A stretch of DNA of 64,000 bases from Neisseria sp. MVDL19-042950. GTDB lineage: Bacteria; Pseudomonadota; Gammaproteobacteria; Burkholderiales; Neisseriaceae. Positions 1-9,847 of the stretch are shown piece after piece (positions within the stretch are counted from its first letter, which is position 1; the number at the start of each line of letters is the position of its first letter). The notes beneath the pieces are model-generated. The model was not told the origin of the DNA, searched no databases, and saw only the letters and a program-made list of their open reading frames with translations. The translations under genes and the position numbers were made by a program. The stretch lies in the NCBI RefSeq assembly GCF_030504625.1, contig NZ_JAUKWH010000011.1, forward strand, positions 1-64,000. Direction: 5' to 3'.

Positions 1-409
1 TCGGTTCAGGCTTAGGTTCCGGTTTCGGCTCGGGCTTAGGTTCCGGTTTCGGCTCGGGCTTAGGTTCCGGTTTCGGTTCAGGCTTAGGTTCCGGTTTCGG
101 CTCGGGACAAGGGTCTGGTTCAGGATCCGGTTCGGGCTCGGGGCAAGGGTCTGGTTCAGGATCCGGTTCGGGCTCGGGACAAGGATCTGGTTCAGGATCC
201 GGTTCGGGCTCGGGACAAGGATCTGGTTCAGGATTCGGTTCGGGCTCGGGACAAGGATCTGGTTCAGGATCCGGTTCAGGTTCGGGACAAGGATCTGGTT
301 CAGGATCCGGCTCCGGACAAGGATCTGGTTCCGGTTCGGATTGCAGGCAAAAATCAGAAGCTAGATCCGCAGATGATCCTGATTGATAGCCGGAATAAAA
401 ATCTTTCAT
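1..409 (-). CDS. Pro/Glu-rich tandem-repeat protein, N-terminal part (runs off the window)
   Basis: The reverse strand is open from an ATG at 409, preceded by GGGAG, to the window edge (136 codons plus one base). The first about 24 residues ([20 protein letters not shown] and a few more) are non-repetitive and show no signal peptide. After that the protein is only X-Pro dipeptides: 12-residue units of the type [12 protein letters not shown], each with one Cys, and then 8-residue units EPKPEPKP. About seven regularly spaced Cys lie in the acidic part and none in the Lys part. Such stretches usually form extended, rigid rods or spacers between domains. The C-terminal domain is outside the window, so I do not assign a function; a surface-protein stalk or a toxin linker are guesses. 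Confidence 0.75.
   Translation of the reverse strand, partial: MKDFYSGYQSGSSADLASDFCLQSEPEPDPCPEPDPEPDPCPEPEPDPEPDPCPEPEPNPEPDPCPEPEPDPEPDPCPEPEPDPEPDPCPEPEPDPEPDPCPEPKPEPKPEPKPEPKPEPKPEPKPEPKPEPKPEP
3..104 (-). repeat. 24-bp tandem repeat (four copies plus a partial)
   Basis: Units begin at 3, 27, 51 and 75, with a 6-base remnant at 99. They differ only at two or three third-position bases. Each encodes EPKPEPKP on the reverse strand. 24 is a multiple of three, so copy-number change alters length and not frame. The array continues to the window edge. Confidence 0.9.
105..340 (-). repeat. 36-bp tandem repeat (five full copies plus two shortened copies)
   Basis: Full units start at 105, 141, 177, 213 and 249; a 30-bp copy is at 285 and a 26-bp copy at 315. 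Each unit encodes a 12-residue Pro/Glu/Asp block with a single Cys. Changes between copies are mostly silent; one unit (213) changes Asp to Asn. Copy changes would keep the reading frame. Confidence 0.9.
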
Positions 410-810
410 AATTGATACTCCCAAATGTAAGTTTTAAATATATTTTTCAACAAATTTCATAGCAGGCGTAAGAATTCATTAACGCTTACAATAATTTGCG
501 TATTTATTCTAATTTAGATGCTTATATTCTTCCAATTATCATATCAAGCGGTATTTTCTTATGATTAACGGTTTTTTAAATAATAAAATAAAAATTTTAA
601 ACCGATAGTTATTGAAAATCATTTCATTGCCGAAAATTCAATATCACATATTTTTAATAATTTATATCCAATCATTTCCACTCCCTCAAGATACAACGAA
701 GGGCTTTTTTATCGTACTATTCACTACTAAACAAATTGAAGGTTGGAATAGGCAGACTCGAAATACCGCACCGCCCTCACAAAATTTATCAATTGTCATT
801 TTAGGTCCGC
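410..810. other. AT-rich intergenic region
   Basis: This stretch is strongly AT-rich, unlike the flanking genes. It must hold the promoter of the reverse-strand repeat protein, but I see no convincing -35/-10 pair. A 90-codon forward frame at 612-884 exists; it lacks a good ribosome site and runs through the glcB terminator, so I do not call it. No DUS and no RNA gene were seen. Confidence 0.5.
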
Positions 811-850
811 AAAAAAAGCTACTTGAAAAAATTTCAAATAGCTTTTTTAA
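811..850. terminator. Intrinsic terminator of glcB
   Basis: A stem pairs AAAAAGCTA...TTGAAA with TTTCAA...TAGCTTTTT and is flanked by A/T runs on both sides. It lies 26 bases past the reverse-strand stop of glcB and could work in both directions. Confidence 0.75.
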
Positions 851-875
851 AAAATATATTTTTATATTCAGTTTA

Positions 876-3053
876 CTATTTTAGCTTTGCGACACGTCTC
901 CAGTGGTGGAGCAGCGGTTCGGTATAGCCGTTCGGCTGTTGTGTACCTTTAAACACCAGATCGCAGGCGGCGAGGAAGGCGGGGGAGGTGTCGAAACGGC
1001 CGACCATCGGCGTGTATGCCGCATCGCCTTCGTTTTGCTTGTCCACTACGCCGGCCATGCGTTCCAGCGTTTCGCGCACTTGCGCTTCGCTAACCACGCC
1101 GTGCAGCAGCCAGTTGGCGATGTGTTGGCTGGAAATGCGCAGGGTGGCACGGTCTTCCATTAAACCGACGTTGTGGATGTCGGGCACTTTCGAGCAGCCT
1201 ACGCCTTGTTCCACCCAACGCACCACATAGCCGAGAATGCCTTGGCAGTTGTTGTCCAATTCTTGCTGGATGTCGGCGGCAGACCAGTTGCGTTCGGCGG
1301 CGAACGGAATGGTGAGGAGGTCGTCGGTGTAGTTTTTGGCGGGTTGTGCCAACAGGTTTTCTTGTACGTCAAACACGTTCACTTGGTGATAGTGCATGGC
1401 GTGCAGGGTGGCGGCGGTGGGCGACGGCACCCAAGCGGTGGTTGCGCCTGATTTGGGGTGGCCGATTTTCTGCTTGAGCATTTCCGCCATCAGATCGGGC
1501 ATCGCCCACATGCCTTTGCCGATTTGGGCTTTGCCGCGCAAGCCGCATTGCAGGCCGGTTTGGACGTTGCTTAATTCGTAGGCGTTGATCCATTTGCTGG
1601 TTTTCATGTCGCCTTTGCGGATGAATGCGCCGCCGTGCATGGAGGTGTGCATTTCGTCGCCGGTGCGGTCGAGGAAGCCGGTGTTGATGAACACCGTGCG
1701 GTCTTTGGCGGCTTGGATACAGGCGGCGAGGTTGGCGGAAGTGCGGCGCTCTTCGTCCATAATGCCCATTTTCAGGGTGTTGCGAGGCAGTTTGCCCAAG
1801 TCTTCAAACGCGGCAAACAGTTCGTTGGCAAACGCAACTTCTTCGGGGCCGTGCATTTTCGGTTTCACGATATAGACGGAACCGGAACGGCTGTTTTTGT
1901 TTTCGCTGCGGTTGAGGTCAAACGGGGCGATTAAGGCGGTCATCACGCCGTCGAGAATGCCTTCGGGGATTTCGTTGCCGTCTGAATCGAGTACGGCGGG
2001 CGTGGTCATCAGATGGCCGACGTTACGGATAAACAGCAGCGAGCGGCCGGGCAGTTTGAATTGGCCGCTGCCGTCGGGTTTGGTGTATTCGCGGTCGGCA
2101 TTGAGTTTGCGGGTAAAGGTTTTGCCGCCTTTTTCCACTTCTTCGGTGAGCGTGCCGTTCATCAGGCCGAGCCAGTTGGCGTACACCAATGCTTTGTCTT
2201 CGCCATCCACGGCGGCTACGGAGTCTTCGCAGTCCATAATGGTACTCAAGGCGGCTTCTAAGATGATGTCTTTCACGCCCGCCGGGTCTTGGCTGCCGAT
2301 GGGGCTGTTTTTGTCGATCAAGATGTCGATGTGCAGGCCATTGTGCAGGAACAATAATGAAGTCGGGGCTTCGGCGCTGCCATTGTAGCCGACGAATAAT
2401 TCGGGAGAGGCCAAACCGCTCTCGCCGCCGTCTTTCAAGGTGGCTTTCAGACGGCCTCCGGCCACCTGGTAGGCGGTAACGTCTTTATGGCTGCCGTTGG
2501 CAAGGGGAATGCTGTTGTCGAGAAATTCGCGGGCGAAGGCAATCACGGCATCGCCGCGTTTGGGGTTGTAGCCTTTGCCGGGTGCCAAGTCGCCGCTTTG
2601 GTCAACGGCATCGGTACCGTAAAGCGCGTCATACAGGCTGCCCCAGCGGGCGTTGGCGGCGTTCAGGGCGTAGCGGGCGTTGTTGATCGGCACCACCAAT
2701 TGCGGGCCGGCTTGCTCGGAAAGCTCGCGGTCGACATTTTGGGTGGAGATTTTGAATTCAGACGGCACATCAACCAAATAACCCAACTCTTTCAAAAACA
2801 CCTGATAAGCGGCTTCATCTTTAACCGCTCCGGGATTTTGCTTGTGCCATGCATCGATTTTGGCTTGGATGGCGTCGCGTTTTTCAAGCAGCGCACGGTT
2901 GCACGGGGCGAATTTTTGCACCAGCTCGGTGAAGCCTTGCCAGAATTCGGCGGATTTCACGTTGGGGTGTTTCGCCAGCACTTCGTTTTCGATGAATTGA
3001 TAGAGATGGTTGTCCACCTGCAAACCGGCGGCTTGAGTGTAGTTGTATGCCAT
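876..3053 (-). CDS. glcB: Malate synthase G
   Basis: This 725-residue cytoplasmic enzyme condenses glyoxylate with acetyl-CoA to malate. The length matches the G-type family (about 720-730), not the shorter A-type. Visible hallmarks are [16 protein letters not shown] near residue 271 (metal and glyoxylate site), the [18 protein letters not shown] block near 534, and [19 protein letters not shown] near 619-638 with the conserved Cys and the catalytic-base Asp. The ATG at 3053 follows AGGAG at good spacing. It is monocistronic, with its own terminator at 811-850. No isocitrate lyase gene lies in the window, so use for glycolate or glyoxylate is an inference. Confidence 0.97.
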   Translation of the reverse strand: MAYNYTQAAGLQVDNHLYQFIENEVLAKHPNVKSAEFWQGFTELVQKFAPCNRALLEKRDAIQAKIDAWHKQNPGAVKDEAAYQVFLKELGYLVDVPSEFKISTQNVDRELSEQAGPQLVVPINNARYALNAANARWGSLYDALYGTDAVDQSGDLAPGKGYNPKRGDAVIAFAREFLDNSIPLANGSHKDVTAYQVAGGRLKATLKDGGESGLASPELFVGYNGSAEAPTSLLFLHNGLHIDILIDKNSPIGSQDPAGVKDIILEAALSTIMDCEDSVAAVDGEDKALVYANWLGLMNGTLTEEVEKGGKTFTRKLNADREYTKPDGSGQFKLPGRSLLFIRNVGHLMTTPAVLDSDGNEIPEGILDGVMTALIAPFDLNRSENKNSRSGSVYIVKPKMHGPEEVAFANELFAAFEDLGKLPRNTLKMGIMDEERRTSANLAACIQAAKDRTVFINTGFLDRTGDEMHTSMHGGAFIRKGDMKTSKWINAYELSNVQTGLQCGLRGKAQIGKGMWAMPDLMAEMLKQKIGHPKSGATTAWVPSPTAATLHAMHYHQVNVFDVQENLLAQPAKNYTDDLLTIPFAAERNWSAADIQQELDNNCQGILGYVVRWVEQGVGCSKVPDIHNVGLMEDRATLRISSQHIANWLLHGVVSEAQVRETLERMAGVVDKQNEGDAAYTPMVGRFDTSPAFLAACDLVFKGTQQPNGYTEPLLHHWRRVAKLK

Positions 3054-3493
3054 GATGATTCTCCTGAATTGAATGTTTTTCTGATTGTGCTTTGCGCATT
3101 GTCGACAAAGTTAACGCGAAAATACCACTAATCGCGGGAATAATCCATAGTCAGAAACCGTCTTTTTATGAAACAGGCCGTCTGAAAAAAGTTTTTCCAC
3201 TCAATCGGTTTCACGTAACTACATTTTCATTTTTCAGACGGCCTCGGTCTTCATGGGCGGCAATCGCATGCCGATGTGCTTCCAATTCCCCACTATGATA
3301 AAAGTCAAAATCACAAGCCATGTCCGCGAATACTATCTGCGCGCGTAGCAACCGGCAGCCGCGCAAAAATTTAATTGCAGCGGCACCAAACTCCAACCGG
3401 ATGGAATTCGTATCGAATATTAAAACAGCCTAAAACCGCTGCAATCCGCAGTAGATATATATTACGGCCACACACTCCTTCCCCTTGATAAAA
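3054..3493. other. Intergenic region with DUS copies
   Basis: The region holds a separated inverted DUS pair (about 3176-3190 and 3232-3246). A 61-codon reverse frame at 3211-3396 starts inside well-composed sequence but lacks a ribosome site and any recognisable family. It could be a decayed gene; I do not call it. The glcB promoter should be at the left end. Confidence 0.45.
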
Positions 3494-3526
3494 AGAGGCC
3501 GTCTGAAAACTTTTCAGACGACCTCT
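3494..3526 (-). terminator. DUS-pair terminator after the cupin gene
   Basis: AGAGGCCGTCTGAAAA and its near-perfect reverse complement (one mismatch, GACGACC) are separated by one base. It lies just beyond the reverse-strand stop at 3545. Confidence 0.75.
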
Positions 3527-3544
3527 GCTTTCCCCAAAACAATA

Positions 3545-4075
3545 CTATTTGGCTTTCTCTTTTACCGGTACAGCTTTACCTGCGGCAGGGTTAACCGCAG
3601 AAGGCGCGCGCTGGGCAACCACATTGATAAACACCAACGGTTTGCTGCCTATATTTTTTAAAGCATGGCTCTGTCCCGGGCGGGCAATCGTAATATCCCC
3701 CGGCCCTACGCGGGTTTCTTTGTTATTTGAATCGGTAAACAGCCCTTTTCCCGACACGATAATATAAACGTCTTCATTATCTATATGCTTATGCAACCCG
3801 ATGGATGCACCCTTGGGCAAAGTCAGCCAACCAGCCTCCCTAAACGCATCCTGATCGTCTGTTTGATGGCGCGTATAGGCAAATTCGCCCAACAAAGGCC
3901 CTTCGCCACCGCCTGCTTTCTCGCGGTTCCACTGCATCAGCTTGCCTTTTTTATAAACCTGCACGCTTCTATCCACCGGTGTTTTATCCGCTTGGGTAGG
4001 TGTCGGCGGCGCGGCAACGGCAAAATTAACACTCAACAACCCGGCAATCACAACAAACAGTGCTTCTTTCTTCAT
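3545..4075 (-). CDS. Secreted cupin-domain protein
   Basis: The protein has 176 residues. MKKEALFVVIAGLLSVNFAVA is a clear Sec signal peptide ending at AVA-A, so the product is periplasmic or secreted. The body is a single cupin barrel: GLHKHIDNEDVYIIVSGKG holds the first-motif His/Glu set (metal-binding type), and PGQSHALKN supplies the second-motif His. The frame is open upstream to 4282, but ATG 4075 has AAGGAAA at proper distance and makes the signal peptide N-terminal. The C-terminal tail is Lys/Pro/Ala rich. Cupins range from oxygenases to sugar-binding proteins, so no reaction is assigned. Confidence 0.85.
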   Translation of the reverse strand: MKKEALFVVIAGLLSVNFAVAAPPTPTQADKTPVDRSVQVYKKGKLMQWNREKAGGGEGPLLGEFAYTRHQTDDQDAFREAGWLTLPKGASIGLHKHIDNEDVYIIVSGKGLFTDSNNKETRVGPGDITIARPGQSHALKNIGSKPLVFINVVAQRAPSAVNPAAGKAVPVKEKAK

Positions 4076-4309
4076 GGCAGTTTCCTTAAAAAAACACAAC
4101 GAAAAATAAGCCCACAACCTGTCGAAACCGCATGGGCGGCTTGGTTTGCATACAAAAAACCAACTCTCGCCTCCCGATTCCGACAAACTGCGAAACCCTG
4201 ATACGGCGGCAACACCCAATACGCTTTTATCGGGCGGCATTAAAAAAGGCCGTCTGAAAAACACGCTAACGATATTTTCCAAACGACCCGTTTTCTTTCA
4301 AACGATAAC

Positions 4310-4774
4310 TTATTCTTCTTCAGACACGCTGCGAATCACTAACAGCGGCAAATGGCTTTGACGCATCACGGTTTCGGCAAAGCTGCCCATCAGCAAATGC
4401 ATCAAACCGCTGCGGCCGTGTGTGCCGAGCACCAAAAGGTCCGCGCCCTGCTCGTCGGCATAATCCACCAATTCCTGAGCCATTTCGCGCGCGCCTTTAT
4501 TGGCTACCAGCAAATGCTTGGCTACGTTGGCAACGCCTTTTTCTTTCGCACTTTTTTCCGCAAATTCCAACACCTCGTTACCCTGCGCGATAGCGGCGGC
4601 TTCATAACTTTCGTGTTGCAGAAATTCGGGAGCCAACGCCATATATTCGGCGGGATTGGCCACATGCACCAAAGTCAGTTGCGCATTACCCACCCGCGCC
4701 AACTCGGAAGCATGCTGCAAAGCGTTCAACGCAGTAGCACTGCCGTCAACGGCAACCACTAAATGTTTGTACAT
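4310..4774 (-). CDS. Universal stress protein (UspA family)
   Basis: The protein has 154 residues with the Usp alpha/beta fold pattern: MYKHLVVAVDGSATA at the N-terminus and the ATP-binding signature LVLGTHGRSGLMHLLMGSFAE near residue 120, i.e. G-x2-G-x9-G-S. The nucleotide-binding subtype is therefore likely. ATG 4774 is chosen over an upstream in-frame start because AAGGAG lies 6 bases before it. A single DUS lies in the downstream gap. The likely role is general stress survival; the specific trigger cannot be seen. Confidence 0.9.
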   Translation of the reverse strand: MYKHLVVAVDGSATALNALQHASELARVGNAQLTLVHVANPAEYMALAPEFLQHESYEAAAIAQGNEVLEFAEKSAKEKGVANVAKHLLVANKGAREMAQELVDYADEQGADLLVLGTHGRSGLMHLLMGSFAETVMRQSHLPLLVIRSVSEEE

Positions 4775-4913
4775 CGTCTTCTCCTTTCCCATCACCGGCT
4801 TCCGCCGGCCTGTCGTGTGAAATGTGATTCATTAATGAGCTTGCAGTATAATACCGCTGCGCTGTTTTGCCAGCGTTTTTTTGTCGAATTTTGATTTATC
4901 ACAAGGCACCTTT

Positions 4914-5690
4914 ATGTCCGACCCCGCTTCCGTTTCTTCACGCCGTTTCGGCGGCATCGCCCGTTTGTACGGTGATGAAACCCTACAACGCTTCGCCGCC
5001 GCACATGTATGCGTGGTCGGTGTCGGCGGCGTCGGCTCTTGGGCGGTGGAAGCCTTGGCACGCACCGGCATCGGCCGTCTGACCCTGATTGATTTGGACA
5101 ACGTGGCCGAATCCAACGTCAACCGCCAGCTCCCCGCACTAACCTCCGAATTCGGCAAAGCCAAAGTCAGCTCGCTGCACGAACGCATCCTGCAAATCAA
5201 CCCCGCCTGCCAAGTTACCGAAATCGAAGACTTCGTTACCGAAGAAAACCTCGACGAACTGTTCAGACGGCCTTTCGACTTTGTGATCGACGCCATCGAC
5301 CAAGTGTGCGTCAAAGCAGCCATGGCGGCCTATTTCGTGCAGCACAAACAGCCTTTTATCCTCAGCGGCGGCGCAGGCGGCCAGAAAAACCCCGCGCTGA
5401 TTCAGACGGCCGACTTAAGCCGCGTAACCCATGACCCACTGCTCGCCAACCTGCGCTACACTCTGCGCAAACGCTACGGCTTTTCCCGCGACACCAAAGC
5501 CAAAATGAACGTACCCTGCGTGTTTTCCACCGAAAACATCACCCCGCCGCAATCGGGTGAAGCCTGCGCCGCCGATGCCGCCCCGCAAGGATTGTCCTGC
5601 GCGGGCTACGGCGCAAGCATGTTGGTAACCGCCTCATTCGGCCTGTATTGCGCGCAGGCTGCGATTGAAAAAATCGGCGGTAAAAAATGA
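4914..5690 (+). CDS. tcdA: tRNA threonylcarbamoyladenosine dehydratase (cyclic t6A)
   Basis: This ThiF/MoeB/HesA-type E1-like enzyme of 258 residues adenylates and cyclises t6A37 of ANN-decoding tRNAs to ct6A. The nucleotide-binding glycine loop VVGVGGVGSW is near residue 34, followed by RTGIGRLTLIDLDNVAESN with the ATP-contact Asp and Arg residues. The fold continues to SGGAGGQKNPALIQ and a C-terminal SCAGYGASML helix. A TTG in frame at 4881 could extend it, but ATG 4914 with AAGG seven bases before is better. A DUS copy is translated in frame as FRRPF. It overlaps scpA by four bases (ATGA). Confidence 0.93.
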   Translation: MSDPASVSSRRFGGIARLYGDETLQRFAAAHVCVVGVGGVGSWAVEALARTGIGRLTLIDLDNVAESNVNRQLPALTSEFGKAKVSSLHERILQINPACQVTEIEDFVTEENLDELFRRPFDFVIDAIDQVCVKAAMAAYFVQHKQPFILSGGAGGQKNPALIQTADLSRVTHDPLLANLRYTLRKRYGFSRDTKAKMNVPCVFSTENITPPQSGEACAADAAPQGLSCAGYGASMLVTASFGLYCAQAAIEKIGGKK

Positions 5691-6547
5691 CTGTGGGTAC
5701 CGATATGCAAAACAGGCCGTCTGAAAACGGCACAACGCACAACCCCAATGCCGTCGCATGGATTTTCGGCCAGCCCGTTACCGACGTGCCGCAGGATTTG
5801 TTTATCCCGCCCGACGCGCTCAAGGTGGTGCTGCACAGCTTTCAAGGACCGCTGGATTTATTGCTTTACCTGATCCGCAAGCAGAATATCGACGTGCTGG
5901 ATATTCCGATGATAAAAATCACCGAACAATATCTGCACTACGTCGCCCAGATGGAAGCCTATCAGTTTGATTTGGCGGCAGAATACCTGCTGATGGCAGC
6001 GGTGCTGATTGAAATCAAATCGCGGCTGCTGCTGCCGCAACCGGCAAGCGTTGAAGAAGGCGAAGAAGCCGACCCGCGTGCAGAACTGGTGCGCCGCCTG
6101 CTGGCTTACGAACAAATGAAGCTCGCCGCCGCCGGTTTGGACGCCCTGCCCCGCGCCGGACGCGATTTCGCATGGGCTTATCTGCCGTTGGAAATTGCCG
6201 TCGAAGCCAAACTGCCCGACGTACACGTTGCCGATCTCACACAGGCATGGCTGAACATCCTTTCCCGCGCCAAGCACACCCGCAGCCATGCCGTCGTGCA
6301 GGAAGCGATTTCGGTGCGCGCGCAAATGAGCAGTATCTTGCGCCGCTTAAACGAACGCGGGCAATGCCGTTTTTCCGAGCTGTTTCATCCCGAACAAGGC
6401 ATCGCTTATGTGGTGGTCAACTTTATCGCTTTGCTGGAATTGGCAAAAGAAGGTTTGGTGCGCATCATCCAGCCTGAAAATTTTGCCGAGATTGAAATAC
6501 ACATTAAAAACGACGGCTTGGAAGCAGCCGAATCAGATAAACACTAA
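5687..6547 (+). CDS. scpA: Segregation and condensation protein A
   Basis: A 286-residue kleisin. With ScpB and Smc it forms the chromosome-condensing ring. The hallmark N-terminal segment HSFQGPLDLLLYLIRKQNIDVLDIPM is at about residues 50-75 (SMC-binding helix), followed by FDLAAEYLLMAAVLIEIKSRLLLP. The C-terminal winged-helix part contains SELFHPEQGIAYVVVNFIALLELAKEGLV. Its start overlaps the tcdA stop (ATGA), so the two are translationally coupled. The first 35 residues are a variable leader in which an intact DUS encodes NRPSEN. scpB is not adjacent. Confidence 0.95.
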   Translation: MTVGTDMQNRPSENGTTHNPNAVAWIFGQPVTDVPQDLFIPPDALKVVLHSFQGPLDLLLYLIRKQNIDVLDIPMIKITEQYLHYVAQMEAYQFDLAAEYLLMAAVLIEIKSRLLLPQPASVEEGEEADPRAELVRRLLAYEQMKLAAAGLDALPRAGRDFAWAYLPLEIAVEAKLPDVHVADLTQAWLNILSRAKHTRSHAVVQEAISVRAQMSSILRRLNERGQCRFSELFHPEQGIAYVVVNFIALLELAKEGLVRIIQPENFAEIEIHIKNDGLEAAESDKH

Positions 6548-6737
6548 AGATACCGTAACCGTGCAAGTCAACTATTGATTGGATTGCTGGGAAGCGTAAG
6601 CATCCGGCGGGGCAATTCGGACAGCAAAACAGCCGTTTATACACCCTGCGGCAACAGGCCGTCTGAAACGAAAACGCCACAAAACCGCCTAAACGTGGTT
6701 TAATGGCAATTCAGCCAACAAGATAAGAACCGTTATC

Positions 6738-7955
6738 ATGACACCGCACGCTCCCATTATCCAATCGCTGCTTGATACCGATCTCTACAAATTCACCATG
6801 TTGCAGGTTATTCTTCACCAATTTCCCCAAGCCCACGGCGTATATGAATTCCGCTGCCGCAACAACGACCAAACCGTTTATCCTCTTGCCGAAATCCGCG
6901 AGGATCTGGAACGCGAACTAGACGAACTGTGCCTTTTGAGATTAACCCAAGAAGAGTTGGATTATTTGCGCAGCCTGCGTTTCATCAAAAGCGACTTCGT
7001 TGATTACTTGGAGCTTTTCCAACTGAAACGCCGCTTCGTCAAAGTAGGTACCGACGACGAAAGCCGCCTGCACATCAAAGTGGAAGGGCCGATGATACAG
7101 GCCATGTTCTTTGAAATTTACATTCTCGCCATCGTCAACGAACTGTATTTCCGCCGTCTCGAAACACCTGAAATATTGGCCGAAGGCGAACGCCGCCTGC
7201 AAATAAAAGCAGGCCGTCTGAAAGAACTGGCCCGCTCCCAAAACCCCAATGATCCGCCCTTTCTCATTTCCGACTTCGGCACCCGCCGCCGTTATACATT
7301 GGCATGGCAGGAGCATGTCGTCCGCACCCTGCATGCCGCCGCACCCGACATCGTACGCGGCACCAGCAACGTATTTTTAGCCAAAAAACTCGGCATCACC
7401 CCCATCGGCACCATGGCACACGAATTCTTGCAGGCGTTCCAATCGCTTGATGTGCGTTTGCGCGATTTCCAAAAAGCCGCCCTCGAAGCATGGGTGCGCG
7501 AATACCGCGGCGACCTCGGTATCGCCCTCACCGATGTTGTCGGCATGGATGCTTTCCTGCGCGATTTCGACCTTTACTTCGCCAAGCTGTTCGACGGCCT
7601 GCGCCATGACAGCGGCGACCCCTACGTTTGGGGGGAAAAAGCCTACGCGCACTACAAAAAGCTCAAAATCGACAGCCGCACCAAAATGCTGACCTTTTCA
7701 GACGGCCTCGATATCGACAAATCATGGGCGCTGCACCAATATTTCAAAGACCGTTTCAAAACCAGCTTCGGCATCGGCACCAACCTCACCAACGATTTGG
7801 GCCACACCACGCTCAATATCGTGCTGAAACTGGTGGAATGCAACGGCCAATCCGTCGCCAAACTTTCCGACAGCCCCGGCAAAACCATGACCGATAACGA
7901 CACTTTCCTCGCCTATCTGCGTCAGGTTTTCCAAGTGCCCGAACCCGAAGCGTAA
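6738..7955 (+). CDS. pncB: Nicotinate phosphoribosyltransferase
   Basis: This 405-residue NAD salvage enzyme makes nicotinate mononucleotide from nicotinate and PRPP. The family start [15 protein letters not shown] is intact, as are ISDFGTRRR near residue 178, the GTMAHEF segment near 227 with the His that is phosphorylated in the family, and [14 protein letters not shown] for the PRPP site. Length is normal for the bacterial type (about 400). A DUS at 7696-7708 is read in frame as FSDGLD, a position where TFSDGLD is itself a family-like motif. It stands alone, with DUS copies on both sides. Confidence 0.96.
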   Translation: MTPHAPIIQSLLDTDLYKFTMLQVILHQFPQAHGVYEFRCRNNDQTVYPLAEIREDLERELDELCLLRLTQEELDYLRSLRFIKSDFVDYLELFQLKRRFVKVGTDDESRLHIKVEGPMIQAMFFEIYILAIVNELYFRRLETPEILAEGERRLQIKAGRLKELARSQNPNDPPFLISDFGTRRRYTLAWQEHVVRTLHAAAPDIVRGTSNVFLAKKLGITPIGTMAHEFLQAFQSLDVRLRDFQKAALEAWVREYRGDLGIALTDVVGMDAFLRDFDLYFAKLFDGLRHDSGDPYVWGEKAYAHYKKLKIDSRTKMLTFSDGLDIDKSWALHQYFKDRFKTSFGIGTNLTNDLGHTTLNIVLKLVECNGQSVAKLSDSPGKTMTDNDTFLAYLRQVFQVPEPEA

Positions 7956-8389
7956 TAACCGACCCTCTGTAAAAGGCCGTCTGAAAACCTTCCCTTCCGC
8001 TCCATCCTCATCAAAGCGGGAACCAAATGGTTTCAGACGGCCTCATAACGTAAACAGAGTTTGCACAATGCAGAAATGCATCGCAGACAGCGGCCTTACA
8101 AAAGTTTCAGGCCGTCTGAAAGCCCTCAAGATTTATGGCATAATAAGCATCCGTTTTCCACGGCAGGCGGCATAATCCGCCCGCCCCATAGTGAAATCAA
8201 CCGCAACAGATACCGACTGCGCACAGGAAACAACCGCCGTGCAACCCGATATTGCCGATTTGTCGTTGATTTCACTATATCTTTATCAAACACATACCAT
8301 CACACCAAACCGTATTAACCATATTTCAGACGGCCTTTCCGCTAAACGCATGTCGAGGCCGTCTGAAACGAAAGTAAAAGTATAAAATC
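7956..8389. other. Intergenic region rich in DUS copies, leader of rhlE
   Basis: Facing DUS copies at about 7974-7987 and 8030-8043 probably end pncB transcription, although the loop is long. A further copy is near 8109, and another facing pair is at about 8326-8369 directly before rhlE. No ribosome site of normal strength precedes rhlE. Short frames here (8061-8318 and 8191-8385) have no support. Confidence 0.5.
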
Positions 8390-9769
8390 ATGAACCCGAC
8401 CTTTTCATCACTCGGCTTAGGCAACGAAATCGTTTCCGCCCTTACCGAGCAAGGATACGAAACACCCACACCCATCCAAGCCGCTGCCATTCCCAAAGCA
8501 TTGGCCGGCCACGATCTCTTGGCCGCCGCCCAAACCGGCACCGGCAAAACCGCCGCCTTCATGCTGCCCAGCCTCGAACGGCTGAAACGCTACGCCACAC
8601 CCAGCACTTCCCCAGCCATGCACCCCGTGCGCATGCTGGTACTGACCCCCACCCGCGAGCTGGCCGACCAAATCGACCAAAACGTGCGCGGCTATATCAA
8701 AAACCTGCCGCTGCGCCACACTGTGCTCTTCGGCGGTGTGAACATGGACGCGCAAACCAACGACCTGCGTGCCGGCTGCGAAATCGTCGTCGCCACCGTA
8801 GGCCGCCTGCTCGACCATGTGAAACAGAAAAACATCAACTTCGCCAAAGTCGAAATCGTCGTACTCGACGAAGCCGACCGCATGCTCGACATGGGCTTTA
8901 TCGACGACATCCGCAAAATCATGCAGATGCTGCCCAAGCAGCGCCAAACCCTGCTGTTTTCCGCCACCTTCTCCCCGCCCATCCGCAAGCTGGCGCAAGA
9001 CTTCATGAACAGCCCCGAGCAAGTGGAAGTGGCCGCCCAAAACGCCACCAACGCCAACGTCGAGCAACACGTTATCGCCGTCGACACCATGCGCAAACGC
9101 AACCTGCTCGAACGGCTGATTGTCGACCTGAACATGAACCAAGTGATCGTGTTCTGCAAAACCAAACAAAGCGTCGACCAAGTAACCCGCGACCTGCAAC
9201 GCCGCGGGCTGGCCGCCCAAGCCATCCACGGCGACAAATCGCAGCAAACCCGCCTCGAAACCCTCAACGCTTTCAAAGAAGGTAATTTGCGCGTATTGGT
9301 TGCCACCGACGTAGCCGCCCGCGGTCTCGACATTGCCGAACTGCCGTTCGTGATCAACTACGAACTGCCCACCCAGCCCGAAGACTACGTCCACCGCATC
9401 GGCCGTACCGGCCGTGCCGGTGCCGACGGCGTAGCCATCTCGCTGATGGACGAGCAAGAACAGAAAATGTTTGAAGCCATTAAAGAGCTGACCGGCAACA
9501 ACATCGAAATCGAACGCATCGAAGGCTTCGAACCGAGCTGGTGGGGAGTCGAAACCGCCGTCGGTTCCGCCACAGCCTGCCAACGCCAACCGCGCGAACG
9601 CAGTAATGCCCGCGAGAGCCGCTCCCGCGACAACCGCGAAGCCCGCAACGACAAGCAGGCCGACAGCAACGACCCCGGAGCCGCCTGCGGCAAAATCGCC
9701 GGCCGCTCGCGCCGCAGCCGCCGCGAACGCCCCAAATGTGCCCTGCTGCAACCGAACTACGGTACTTAA
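8390..9769 (+). CDS. rhlE: DEAD-box ATP-dependent RNA helicase (RhlE type)
   Basis: The protein has 459 residues and all core helicase motifs: Q-motif (YETPTPIQAAAI), motif I AQTGTGKT near 46, PTRELA, GG, motif II DEAD near 160, motif III SAT, and motif VI HRIGRTGRAG near 330. The tail after residue 380 is Arg/Ser/Asn rich (QRQPRERSNARESRSRDNRE) and probably binds RNA. A role in RNA remodelling, ribosome assembly or cold growth is inferred from the family. The ATG has only a weak upstream purine run. The long antiparallel frame opposite it is a composition artefact. Confidence 0.93.
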   Translation: MNPTFSSLGLGNEIVSALTEQGYETPTPIQAAAIPKALAGHDLLAAAQTGTGKTAAFMLPSLERLKRYATPSTSPAMHPVRMLVLTPTRELADQIDQNVRGYIKNLPLRHTVLFGGVNMDAQTNDLRAGCEIVVATVGRLLDHVKQKNINFAKVEIVVLDEADRMLDMGFIDDIRKIMQMLPKQRQTLLFSATFSPPIRKLAQDFMNSPEQVEVAAQNATNANVEQHVIAVDTMRKRNLLERLIVDLNMNQVIVFCKTKQSVDQVTRDLQRRGLAAQAIHGDKSQQTRLETLNAFKEGNLRVLVATDVAARGLDIAELPFVINYELPTQPEDYVHRIGRTGRAGADGVAISLMDEQEQKMFEAIKELTGNNIEIERIEGFEPSWWGVETAVGSATACQRQPRERSNARESRSRDNREARNDKQADSNDPGAACGKIAGRSRRSRRERPKCALLQPNYGT

Positions 9770-9793
9770 CGGTTCGGAATGGTCCTCCATCAT

Positions 9794-9836
9794 GCCAAGA
9801 GGCCGTCTGAAAAGACATTTCAGACGGCCTCTTGGC
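9794..9836. terminator. Bidirectional DUS-pair terminator between rhlE and oppA
   Basis: GCCAAGAGGCCGTCTGAAA and its exact reverse complement (19-bp perfect stem) are separated by five bases. It lies between two converging genes and should stop both transcripts. Confidence 0.85.
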
Positions 9837-9847
9837 TAATCCAACCT

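Noticed and set aside
1-340. CRISPR array
   Set aside because: The 24/36-bp units are contiguous tandem repeats without spacers and encode a protein.
612-884. 90-codon forward frame before glcB
   Set aside because: No ribosome site, composition follows the AT-rich gap, and it runs through the glcB terminator hairpin.
3211-3396. 61-codon reverse frame in the glcB-cupin gap
   Set aside because: No SD, crosses a DUS, no recognisable family. A gene remnant is possible but cannot be shown by eye.
8417-9793. 458-codon frame antiparallel to rhlE
   Set aside because: It mirrors a GC-rich gene in the complementary phase; the low-complexity Gly/Ala/Val product and the intact helicase on the other strand show it is a shadow.
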